Positions 25,206 to 33,007 of a DNA stretch of 64,000 bases are shown here, piece by piece. The notes below the pieces were generated by a model. It was given only the letters and a program-made list of their open reading frames with translations, did not search any database and was not told where the DNA came from. The DNA is taken from positions 1-64,000 of the forward strand of contig DATLRV010000049.1 of the NCBI GenBank assembly GCA_035534455.1. The letters are read 5' to 3'. This DNA is from JAJYVT01 sp035534455. GTDB lineage: Bacteria; Actinomycetota; Acidimicrobiia; Acidimicrobiales; RAAP-2. The position numbers and the translations under genes were made by a program. Position 1 is the first letter of the stretch. Every line of letters starts with the position of its first letter.

Positions 25206-25211
25206 TAGCCT
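25206..25211 (+). promoter_or_regulatory. Possible -10 box TAGCCT upstream of mreB
   Basis: TAGCCT lies about 90 nt upstream of mreB, after the ndk stop. Unlike most promoters here it would produce a leader of roughly 80 nt, and mreB has its own Shine-Dalgarno (GAGAGGAG). Confidence 0.35.
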
Positions 25212-25298
25212 TTCGGCGTACCCGTCGTCGGCCGAGCCCGAGTGGTCGCCGACCTGACGTTCTTGGCGATTCGATCCTCTGAGAGGAGACCTAGGTCG

Positions 25299-26330
25299 AT
25301 GCCCGACAACCGTCTCAACCTCCTCGGCCGCGACATGGCGGTCGACCTCGGCACGGCGAACACCCTGGTCTACGTCCGCGGGCGGGGCATCGTGCTGAAC
25401 GAGCCGTCGGTCGTCGCCGTCGACGTGAAGGACGGGCGTCCGCTGGCGGTCGGCGCCGAGGCGAAGCGGATGATCGGCAGGACGCCGAGCAACATCCAGG
25501 CCATCCGGCCGCTCAAAGACGGCGTCATCGCCGACTTCGAGATCTGCGAGAAGATGCTGCGCTACTTCATCCACCGCGTCCACCAGCGGCGCTTCGCGAA
25601 GCCGCGGATGGTGATCTGCGTACCCTCGGGGATCACCGGGGTGGAGCAGCGTGCGGTGATGGAGGCCGCCGAGTACGCCGGCGCGCGCAAGGCGTACATC
25701 ATCGAGGAGCCAATGGCCGCCGCGATCGGTGCCGGGCTGCCGGTCCACGAGCCGACCGGCAACATGGTCGTCGACATCGGCGGCGGCACCACCGAGGTGG
25801 CGGTGATCTCTCTCGGCGGCATCGTGACCAGCCAGTCCGTTCGCATCGGTGGAGACGAGCTCGATGAAGCCATCGTCTCGTACGTGAAGAAGGAGTTCAG
25901 CCTCGCGCTCGGGGAGCGGACGGCGGAGGAGATCAAGATCGCCCTCGGCTCCGCCTACCCCCTCGAAGAAGAGCTTCATGCGGAGATCCGCGGCCGGGAC
26001 CTCGTCACGGGACTGCCGAAGACCGTGGTCGTGTCCACCGAGGAGATCCGTCGCGCGATCGACGAGCCCGTCTCGGCGATCGTCGACGCCGTCAAGGTGA
26101 CCCTGGACCGCACGCCACCCGAGTTGGCCGCCGACATCATGGAGCAGGGCATCGTGCTGACCGGCGGAGGTGCGCTGCTCCACGGTCTCGAGTCCCGTCT
26201 GCAGCACGAGACGGGGATGCCGATCGTGGTGGCGCGTGACCCGCTCAACTGCGTGGCGGTGGGCAGCGGGCAGTGCCTGGAGGAGTTCGAGGCGCTCAAG
26301 CGCGTCTTGATCACCTCGTCCACCCGCTGA
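25299..26330 (+). CDS. mreB: Rod-shape-determining actin homologue MreB
   Basis: The 343-aa actin-fold ATPase begins LGRDMAVDLGTANTLVYVRG. It has phosphate loops PTGNMVVDIGGGTTEVAVIS and GIVLTGGGALLHGLESRL and the adenosine-binding region KIALGSAYPLEEE. MreB filaments at the membrane direct lateral cell-wall synthesis. The ATG at 25299 has GAGAGGAG upstream. It leads an mreB-mreC-mreD-PBP2 operon with 21- and 16-nt gaps and then a 4-nt overlap. An mreBCD operon implies a rod-shaped cell elongating laterally, unlike polar-growing mycobacteria and corynebacteria. Confidence 0.97.
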   Translation: MPDNRLNLLGRDMAVDLGTANTLVYVRGRGIVLNEPSVVAVDVKDGRPLAVGAEAKRMIGRTPSNIQAIRPLKDGVIADFEICEKMLRYFIHRVHQRRFAKPRMVICVPSGITGVEQRAVMEAAEYAGARKAYIIEEPMAAAIGAGLPVHEPTGNMVVDIGGGTTEVAVISLGGIVTSQSVRIGGDELDEAIVSYVKKEFSLALGERTAEEIKIALGSAYPLEEELHAEIRGRDLVTGLPKTVVVSTEEIRRAIDEPVSAIVDAVKVTLDRTPPELAADIMEQGIVLTGGGALLHGLESRLQHETGMPIVVARDPLNCVAVGSGQCLEEFEALKRVLITSSTR

Positions 26331-26351
26331 CCGAGGCAGGTTCTTCTCGAC

Positions 26352-27203
26352 GTGGCGAGGGCGATCAGGCCGAGACGGTCGCGTCGCACCCTCACCACGC
26401 TGCTGGTGCTGGTGCTGTTGTCGGTCACCATCATCACCCTGGACGAGACCGGGAAGGCCTCCTTCCTCACCTCCGGGGCGAAGTCGGTGGCGAGCGACAT
26501 CTACTCGCCGCTGCGCAGCGGCGTGAACGGCGTCATCGACCCGATCGGCCGGTTCTTCGCGGGAGCGCTCGACTACGGCTCGCTCGAGCAGGAGAACCAG
26601 AAGCTTCGCAATCAGATCGTGGCGCTCGAGCACCGACAGGCGGGTGATGCCTCGGCCCGCCGTCAGTACGACGCGCTCCAGCGGCTGCTCGCGACGGACA
26701 GGTTGCCGTCCGTGGCGTCGCTGTCTGCGGTCGTCGCGCAGGTGACAGCCCAAAGCGTGTCCGATTTCGCCGCCACCATCTCGGTCGACAAAGGACGCGA
26801 CCAGGGCGTGACGCTCGGGGATCCGGTCGTCGGGCCCGGGGGGCTCGTGGGGCAGGTGGTGACAGCCACGCACACGACGGCGATCGTCCGCCTGCTCACC
26901 GACGGGAAGTCGCAGATCGGCGTGTCCTTCGGCCATCACGAGGAGGCGACCCTCGGAGGCACCGGCGCCGGGCGGCCGCTCCAGATCCAGTACGTGCCGT
27001 CGACAGCGCCGGTGTCGGTCGGCGAGCTGATCGTGACGAGCGGTCTCCAGGGCGGGGTGTTCCCCCCGGGGATCCCGGTCGCCAAGGTGACGTCCGTGCA
27101 CAGCGTGGTCGGGGCCGCCGACAAGCAGATCTCCGCCCGGTCGCTCGCCGACCTGTACGGGCTGAGCTACGTGGAGGTCATCCAATGGTCCGGATCGTCC
27201 TGA
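26352..27203 (+). CDS. mreC: Rod-shape-determining protein MreC
   Basis: The 283-aa protein has one N-terminal transmembrane helix (about residues 11-26), a coiled coil (SLEQENQKLRNQIVALEHRQ) and a beta-rich periplasmic domain (about 105-275) with the family strings DKGRDQGVTLGDPVVGPGGLVG, TDGKSQIGV, and LIVTSGLQGGVFPPGIPVA. MreC links cytoplasmic MreB to PBP2 outside the membrane. Start is GTG 26352, 21 nt after mreB. Several Thr codons in the extracytoplasmic part are ACA, a codon rarely used in nearby cytoplasmic genes. Confidence 0.94.
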   Translation: MARAIRPRRSRRTLTTLLVLVLLSVTIITLDETGKASFLTSGAKSVASDIYSPLRSGVNGVIDPIGRFFAGALDYGSLEQENQKLRNQIVALEHRQAGDASARRQYDALQRLLATDRLPSVASLSAVVAQVTAQSVSDFAATISVDKGRDQGVTLGDPVVGPGGLVGQVVTATHTTAIVRLLTDGKSQIGVSFGHHEEATLGGTGAGRPLQIQYVPSTAPVSVGELIVTSGLQGGVFPPGIPVAKVTSVHSVVGAADKQISARSLADLYGLSYVEVIQWSGSS

Positions 27204-27219
27204 CCCGGCGACCAGGCCC

Positions 27220-27738
27220 GTGAGGGGCCGGGCCCTCCTCCGGACCCTGGTGGTGATCGCCCTGGCCCTCCTGGTCCAAACCACCGTCGTGCTGGACATC
27301 AGGGTGGGTGGTGCAGCACCCAACGTGATGTTGCTGCTGCCGATCGCCGCCGGCGTCGTCGCGGGACCGATCGAAGGCGCCGGCGTGGGGTTCGTCGCAG
27401 GGCTCGCGTTGGACCTGCTCACGCCCACCCCGCTCGGGATGGCCGCGCTCGTCGGCACGCTCGTCGGGTTCGCGGTGGGTGCGGTCTCGCGCGGGATCGT
27501 GCGCGAGCTGCGTGGGTTGCCCACGTTGGTCGCGCTCGGCGCGAGCGCCGTGGGGGTCATGCTGTACGCCGTGCTCGGTGCCGTCCTCGGGGAGTCGCAG
27601 TTCCTCCACGTGGACCTCGCCGTGGTCGTCGCCGTGGTGGCCATCGCGAACGCCCTGCTCGCCGGCCCGGCGGTGCGCATCTTGCGTTGGGCGCTGGTCT
27701 CGGCGGCCGAGCGCCCGGTGGGAGGGGGTTCGCGGTGA
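27220..27738 (+). CDS. mreD: Rod-shape-determining membrane protein MreD
   Basis: The 172-aa integral membrane protein has about five hydrophobic helices, including LLRTLVVIALALLVQTTVVL and VMLLLPIAAGVVAGP. The family motif around EGAGVGFVAGLALDLLTPTPLGM is conserved. MreD works with MreC and the RodA/PBP2 synthase in elongation. The start is GTG 27220. The stop overlaps the PBP2 start by 4 nt (GTGA). Confidence 0.92.
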   Translation: MRGRALLRTLVVIALALLVQTTVVLDIRVGGAAPNVMLLLPIAAGVVAGPIEGAGVGFVAGLALDLLTPTPLGMAALVGTLVGFAVGAVSRGIVRELRGLPTLVALGASAVGVMLYAVLGAVLGESQFLHVDLAVVVAVVAIANALLAGPAVRILRWALVSAAERPVGGGSR

Positions 27739-30191
27739 GCCGACGCTCGCTGCGCCATCCATGGCGCGGCGGTCGCCTCTTCCCCCGCTCGCCGGCGCGC
27801 AGGGGCCGCGGGGACGCCGGACGCTCCAAGCACCGCGCGCGGCTCCGCATGCGGCCGCGCCGGAGCGTGAACGTGGCCGCCATCGTCGCCTCTCCCGAAG
27901 AGGTCCCCTCCCGGCCGAGGTTGCGCATGCACGTCGTCGGGGCGATCGTGCTGGTCCTCTTCGGGGTCATGGCGCTGCGACTGTGGGACCTGCAGGTCAT
28001 CAACCGCCAGCAGTTCGCGTCCGCCGTCAACCAGAACGCGCTGCGCAAGGTCACAGTCCCCGCGCCTCGGGGGCTGATCGTCGACCGCCGGGACAGCGTG
28101 CTCGCCGGCAACAAGGTCGAGAACGAGATCGTGCTCTCGCGCGCGGAGGCATCGACGGACCCGGGGATCGTCGGAAAGGTCGCCGCGCTGTGCGGCATCA
28201 CCCCCGCCGCGGTCCGGGCGGCGCTGACAGACCTCCAGTACAGCCGGTACGAGCCGGTGCCGGTCCTCCAGGACGCGTCGCCGGCGGTGGTGCAGTACCT
28301 GGGCTCGCACCAGGCGCAGTTCCCGGGAGTCACAGTCGTCCAGGTGACGGTGCGCGATTACCCGCAGGGAGGGACAACGGCCACCCAGGTCCTGGGGTAT
28401 GCCGGGCCGATCACAGCGACAGCGTTGAAGAAGTACGCCAACCAGGGCTACACGCAGACCTCGCAGATCGGCAAGACCGGCGTCGAAGCCGAAGAGGAGG
28501 CGTACCTCCGCGGGAAGCCCGGCAGCGAGTCCCTCGAGGTCACCCCCACCGGGACAGAGGTGGGGGTCGTGCACAAGAGCAAGCCGGTGCAGGGGAGCAC
28601 GGTCGAGCTCAACCTCACAGCAGGCCTCCAGATGTACGTCCAGCGAGCCCTGACACAGGACATGACCGCGGACCGGTCGCACCTCACATTCGGGCACTAC
28701 CCCGCGGCGTCCAACGGCGCGGCAGTCGTCATGAACGTCGAGAACGGCAACGTGCTCGCGCTGACGTCGAACCCGTCCTACAGCCTCACAGAGTGGGTGG
28801 GCGGGATCTCGACGGCGAACTACGACAGGCTGAAGAACGGCTGTACAGCGACGACAGGCGGATGCCCGTTGAACGACTACGCGATCCAGGGCTTGTACAC
28901 CCCTGGATCGACCTTCAAGCTCGCGACCGCCACGGCCGCGCTGCAGGACGGGGTCATCGGCACCACAACGACGATCGACGACACCGGTGTGTTCACAGTG
29001 AAGAAGCACGGCTACCCGACATGCGTGGGAAGGTGTGCCTTCCACGACGCGACACCGGGCGACGCCGGCATCGTGACAGTCCGCCTCGCCCTCACCGAGT
29101 CCGACGACTACTACTTCTACACACTCGGGCTCCAGTTCTGGCACGCACGCGGCCGTTACGGCAACACAGCGATCCAGAACGTCGCGCACCAGTACGGGTT
29201 CGGCGTCCCGACGGGGATCGACCTCCCCGGCGAGATCACGGGCCGCGTCGACAGCCAGCCCGTACGCGAGAAGCTGCACCATCTGACACCGAAGGGGTTC
29301 CCCTACACGTCGTGGTTCCCGGGCACAAACATCGAGATGGCGTTCGGCCAGGGCGGCACGGTCATCACCCCGATGGAAGAGGCGCAGGCGTACGCCACGT
29401 TCGCCGACCGCGGCGTGCGGCACCAGCCACAGATCGTCGGCGCGGTGGTGACCCCCACCGGCGAGGTCGTCCACCGTGCCACCCCCAAGGTCACGGGTCA
29501 CGTCTCGATCCCGACAGGCGCGTACCAGGCGATGCTCACAGGCTTCATCGGGGTGACCCACAGCCCCAAGGGCACCGCGTACGGCATCTTCCAGCAGGAC
29601 TCGCACGTACCGAGCTCCTACGTGATCGCCGGGAAGACCGGCACGGCGACAACCGCCACATCGACGACAGTCCGCGCGCCCAACGCGTGGTTCGTCGGCT
29701 TCGGCCCGGTGGGCGCGCCCACCCAGTACGTGGTCGCCGTCGCGGTCGCCCAGGGCGGCTACGGCGACCTCGCGGCGGCCCCGGCGGTCGCCGACATCTT
29801 CAACTACCTCTACGCCAACCCGCCCAACCAGACGCTCACGCTGCCGACGGCGACGATGCAGCCGTCGTTGACATCGGCGAAGAGCAACCCCGCGGCCGGG
29901 ACGCCGACGTCGACCACCACGACCACGGCGCCGTCGGCCTCTGCGCCCTCGACCACGGGGCCGATCACGACAGCGCCGGGGTCCACAGCGCCGCCGACCA
30001 CGACCACCACGGCCCCGCCTCCGACCACGACCACCACGGCGCCGCCGCCTCCGCCGCCGCCGACGACGACCACCACGGCGCCGGGCACCGGCGCGCCACC
30101 CGCCGCAGGGGCGGGGGCAGCACGCGCGTCGCCAGCACCCCAGGTTCGGGTGCGGCTACGTGCGGCGAAGAACGTCCGGGCACCACCGTAG
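27735..30191 (+). CDS. mrdA: Penicillin-binding protein 2 (class B transpeptidase)
   Basis: The 818-aa protein has a basic N-terminal tail of about 62 residues, one transmembrane helix (about 66-85), a dimerisation/pedestal domain (about 95-330) and a transpeptidase domain with SxxK in TPGSTFKLATA (nucleophile Ser about 392), an SDDYYFY motif at the SxN position, and AGKTGTA. It cross-links lateral peptidoglycan in the elongasome. The C-terminal tail of about 110 residues is Thr/Pro-rich with TTTTTAPPP blocks, likely an extracellular wall-spanning stalk. By hand count about 27 of 68 Thr codons before the tail are ACA. The usual partner rodA is not next to it. Confidence 0.95.
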   Translation: MSRRSLRHPWRGGRLFPRSPARRGRGDAGRSKHRARLRMRPRRSVNVAAIVASPEEVPSRPRLRMHVVGAIVLVLFGVMALRLWDLQVINRQQFASAVNQNALRKVTVPAPRGLIVDRRDSVLAGNKVENEIVLSRAEASTDPGIVGKVAALCGITPAAVRAALTDLQYSRYEPVPVLQDASPAVVQYLGSHQAQFPGVTVVQVTVRDYPQGGTTATQVLGYAGPITATALKKYANQGYTQTSQIGKTGVEAEEEAYLRGKPGSESLEVTPTGTEVGVVHKSKPVQGSTVELNLTAGLQMYVQRALTQDMTADRSHLTFGHYPAASNGAAVVMNVENGNVLALTSNPSYSLTEWVGGISTANYDRLKNGCTATTGGCPLNDYAIQGLYTPGSTFKLATATAALQDGVIGTTTTIDDTGVFTVKKHGYPTCVGRCAFHDATPGDAGIVTVRLALTESDDYYFYTLGLQFWHARGRYGNTAIQNVAHQYGFGVPTGIDLPGEITGRVDSQPVREKLHHLTPKGFPYTSWFPGTNIEMAFGQGGTVITPMEEAQAYATFADRGVRHQPQIVGAVVTPTGEVVHRATPKVTGHVSIPTGAYQAMLTGFIGVTHSPKGTAYGIFQQDSHVPSSYVIAGKTGTATTATSTTVRAPNAWFVGFGPVGAPTQYVVAVAVAQGGYGDLAAAPAVADIFNYLYANPPNQTLTLPTATMQPSLTSAKSNPAAGTPTSTTTTTAPSASAPSTTGPITTAPGSTAPPTTTTTAPPPTTTTTAPPPPPPPTTTTTAPGTGAPPAAGAGAARASPAPQVRVRLRAAKNVRAPP

Positions 30192-30194
30192 ACT
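30189..30194 (+). promoter_or_regulatory. -10 box TAGACT overlapping the PBP2 stop
   Basis: TAGACT begins with the TAG stop of the PBP2 gene and ends 9 nt before the next ATG (30204), which has no Shine-Dalgarno. The radical-SAM gene can thus be expressed separately from the mre operon. Confidence 0.5.
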
Positions 30195-30203
30195 GCGTCG
30201 GTC

Positions 30204-32180
30204 ATGGACCCGCCGCAGACGCCCCCGAGCGACGCGACGCCGTCGCTGTGGCCCCAGGTCGAAGCCCTCCTCCTCGGCGTGCAGAAGCCGGCGCGCTACA
30301 TCGGGGGCGAGCAGGGCGCGCGGTCCCCCGTGCACGGCGGGGGACGGATCGCGTGGCTCCTCTGTTACCCAGATGCCTACGAGGTCGGCCTCCCGAACCA
30401 GGGACTTCAGATCCTCTACGAGCTGCTGAACGACCGTGGTGACGCGCTCGCGGAGCGGGCGTACGCACCCTGGGTGGACATGGAGTCCGCGATGCGCGCG
30501 GCCGGGGTGCCCCTCTTCTCGGTCGAGAACCACCTGCCGGCACGGGCCTTCGACGTCGTCGCCTTCAACCTCTCCGCCGAGCTCGTCTACACGAACGTCC
30601 TCAACATGCTCGACCTCGCGAGCGTGGCGGTGCGATCGTCGGAGCGAGCGCCGCACGACCCGATCGTCGTCGCGGGTGGCCACTGCGCGTTCAACCCGGA
30701 GCCTCTGGCCGACTTCGTGGACGCGTTCGTCATCGGCGACGGCGAGGAGGTGGTGGGCGAGCTCAACGAGGTCTTCGCGGCGCATCGGCCCACGGCCTCC
30801 CCCGAGGCGCGCGACGACCTGTTGAAGGCGCTCGCGGGGATCCCTGGCGTCTACGTGCCGGCGCGCTACCTCCCCCGATACGAGGGTGGCCGGCTCGTCG
30901 CGGTCGAGCCCATGGAGGGCGCACCCGCCATCGTCGAGAAGCGGACCGTCGCGGACCTCGCCCAGTGGCCCTACCCGCGGCGCCAGCTCGTCCCGTTGAC
31001 CGAGGTCGTCCACGACCGGCTCAACGTCGAGGTCTTCCGGGGGTGCACCCGTGGGTGCCGGTTCTGCCAGGCGGGCATGATCACGCGCCCCGTGCGAGAG
31101 CGGCCCGCCTCGCAGGTCCGCGACATGGTGGGCGAGGGCATCGCCAGGACCGGGTACGACGAGGTCGCCCTGACGTCACTGTCGACCGCCGACTACTCGG
31201 GCATCGAGCAGCTCGTCGGCGACGTGATCGGCGACCCGCGACACGGCGGCCGGGTCTCGGTCAGCCTGCCGAGCTTGCGGGTGGACGCGTTCACGGTCGG
31301 TACCGCCGCGCAGATCCAGCGGGTGCGGCGCACCGGATTGACGTTCGCGCCCGAAGGCGGGACGTGGCGAATGCGCAAGGTGATCAACAAGCTCATCTCC
31401 GAAGAGGACCTCTACAGCGCCGTCGACGCGGCGTTCGGCCAGGGCTGGCGGAGGGTCAAGCTCTACTTCCTCATGGGGCTGCCCACCGAGCGCGACGAGG
31501 ACGTCACGGCGATCGCCGAGCTCGGCGCGCGTTGCGCGGAGATCGGCCACCGCTACCACCGCGCGGTCACGGTGGTGGCCTCGGTGGGGGGCTTCGTCCC
31601 CAAGCCGCAGACCCCGTTCCAGTGGTCGTCGCAGGACACGGCGGCGGAACTGCACCGCAAGGTCGCGCTCCTCCGCTCGGCGGCCAAGGCAGTGCGCGGT
31701 CTCACGATCCGCTGGCACGACCCCGAGGCGTCTGTTGCGGAGGGGATCACGAGCCGCGGCGACCGCCGCGTGGGTGCGGTCATCGAGCGGGTGTGGCGTG
31801 CGGGCGGCACGTTCCAGGAATGGACGGAGCGGTTCGACCTGCGCCTCTGGGAGGAAGCCCTCGCCGCCGAAGGGCTCTCGCTCGACGAGGTCGTCCACCG
31901 GGCTCGGGACCGGGACGAGCGCCTGCCGTGGGCCCACGTCTCTGCCGGGCTCCATCCGGACTTCCTCTGGGACGATTGGCAAGAAGCCCTGGCGGGTGGT
32001 GCGGTCGAGGACTGTCGCTGGACCCCCTGCTACGACTGCGGGGCCTGCACGGGGTTGGGGGTCGAGCACGTCGTGGCGTCCCCGGTGCCGCCCGCGGGAG
32101 GGAGCCAGGGGACCGGGCAGGACCTCGAGCAGGCCGGCCGCATCCCGGTCCACCTCGTCGGCTCGCGGCGGTCGGCATGA
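30204..32180 (+). CDS. B12-binding-domain radical SAM protein (TIGR03960 family)
   Basis: The 658-aa protein has an N-terminal cobalamin-binding-like domain (about residues 45-190, with VAGGHCAFNPEPLADFVDAF) and a radical SAM core with the iron-sulfur triad CTRGCRFCQAG (CxxxCxxC, about 280-290) and LTFAPEGGTWRMR later in the barrel. The C-terminus contains several Cys (TPCYDCGACTG). The family co-occurs with a small DUF2344 partner in actinobacteria, cyanobacteria and clostridia. The reaction is not established. Methylation or another modification of RNA or a ribosomal component has been suggested by context near ribosomal protein genes. It overlaps its partner by ATGA. Confidence 0.92.
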   Translation: MDPPQTPPSDATPSLWPQVEALLLGVQKPARYIGGEQGARSPVHGGGRIAWLLCYPDAYEVGLPNQGLQILYELLNDRGDALAERAYAPWVDMESAMRAAGVPLFSVENHLPARAFDVVAFNLSAELVYTNVLNMLDLASVAVRSSERAPHDPIVVAGGHCAFNPEPLADFVDAFVIGDGEEVVGELNEVFAAHRPTASPEARDDLLKALAGIPGVYVPARYLPRYEGGRLVAVEPMEGAPAIVEKRTVADLAQWPYPRRQLVPLTEVVHDRLNVEVFRGCTRGCRFCQAGMITRPVRERPASQVRDMVGEGIARTGYDEVALTSLSTADYSGIEQLVGDVIGDPRHGGRVSVSLPSLRVDAFTVGTAAQIQRVRRTGLTFAPEGGTWRMRKVINKLISEEDLYSAVDAAFGQGWRRVKLYFLMGLPTERDEDVTAIAELGARCAEIGHRYHRAVTVVASVGGFVPKPQTPFQWSSQDTAAELHRKVALLRSAAKAVRGLTIRWHDPEASVAEGITSRGDRRVGAVIERVWRAGGTFQEWTERFDLRLWEEALAAEGLSLDEVVHRARDRDERLPWAHVSAGLHPDFLWDDWQEALAGGAVEDCRWTPCYDCGACTGLGVEHVVASPVPPAGGSQGTGQDLEQAGRIPVHLVGSRRSA

Positions 32181-32983
32181 CGCCGGCGGCGCCGGCCGCT
32201 CCCACCCGGCTCCGGGTCCGCTACTCGAAGACCGGCAAGGTCCGCTTCACGAGCCACCGCGACGTCGTGAGGATGTGGGAACGGGCGATCAGGCGCAGCG
32301 GCATCCCTGTGGCCTGGTCGGAGGGGTACTCGCCCCACCTGCTCCTGAGCTTCGGCCACGCCCTTCCGACCGGTGCCGAGTCACTGGCCGAGTACCTCGA
32401 CCTCACCCTTGCCGCCGGCGTCTCCGGCCCCGAGCCGTGGGCGGCGGCCGACGCTACCCGGGCACCGCTGACCGAACAGCTGTCGGCGCTTCTTCCCGAT
32501 GGCGTCGACGTCCAGGCGATCGCGGCCCCTCCGCATGGGTCGTGGTCCCTCCAGCAAGAGGTATCATCGTGCAGCTGGAACCTGGAGGTGTTCGGTTTGG
32601 CAGCAGAGGAGCTGGCGTCGCGTGTCGAGCGGCTGCTCGCTGCGCCGACCGCCCTCGTCGAGCGGGAGCGCAAGGGGCGGACCGCTCCAGACGACCTGCG
32701 CCCCGCAGTGTTGGCCTTGGCGGTCGTGAATCGCTCGGGCCCCGAGCCCGTCCTGCCGGTGGCGCGCGAGGAGCGTGCCCGCCTCGAGGCGGAGCTCGCC
32801 ACCCGGCCGCGCGGGGTGCGTCCGAGGGAGCTGTTGGAGGTGCTGGGACCCGGCGTGCGGCTCTCGCGAGCCTGCCGGACCCAGCAATGGATCGAGCGCG
32901 ACGGGATCCGGGTGGAGCCGCTGACCGCAGACGGTCGCGAGGCCGGAACCGTCGCCGCGCACGCCGATAGGCGGGCGTCATGA
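32177..32983 (+). CDS. Radical-SAM-associated protein (TIGR03936/DUF2344)
   Basis: The 268-aa protein starts with the family signature LRVRYSKTGKVRFTSHRDVV and then GIPVAWSEGYSPHLLLSFGHALPTG. In some bacteria this domain is fused to the C-terminus of the TIGR03960 radical SAM protein. Here they are separate but overlap by 4 nt, indicating coupled synthesis and a likely complex. The role is unknown, though the fold may bind RNA or a protein substrate. It lies 24 nt before the RNase E/G gene and then rplU-rpmA, the conserved genomic neighbourhood. Confidence 0.9.
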   Translation: MTPAAPAAPTRLRVRYSKTGKVRFTSHRDVVRMWERAIRRSGIPVAWSEGYSPHLLLSFGHALPTGAESLAEYLDLTLAAGVSGPEPWAAADATRAPLTEQLSALLPDGVDVQAIAAPPHGSWSLQQEVSSCSWNLEVFGLAAEELASRVERLLAAPTALVERERKGRTAPDDLRPAVLALAVVNRSGPEPVLPVAREERARLEAELATRPRGVRPRELLEVLGPGVRLSRACRTQQWIERDGIRVEPLTADGREAGTVAAHADRRAS

Positions 32984-32993
32984 CATGTCGAAG

Positions 32994-33007
32994 GAGGGAT
33001 CTCCCTC
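32994..33007 (+). promoter_or_regulatory. Palindrome sequestering the RNase E/G ribosome-binding site
   Basis: GAGGGA-TC-TCCCTC is a perfect inverted repeat ending directly at the start codon of the RNase E/G gene. It includes most of the Shine-Dalgarno AAGGAGGG. Folding would hide the ribosome-binding site, so this may be a translational control element. Confidence 0.45.

Noticed and set aside
24990..29606. A 1538-codon open frame on the minus strand antisense to ndk-mreBCD-PBP2
   Set aside because: It is a mirror of GC3-biased genes on the plus strand. Its product is rich in R, H, D and V with no domain, and the plus-strand genes are certain.
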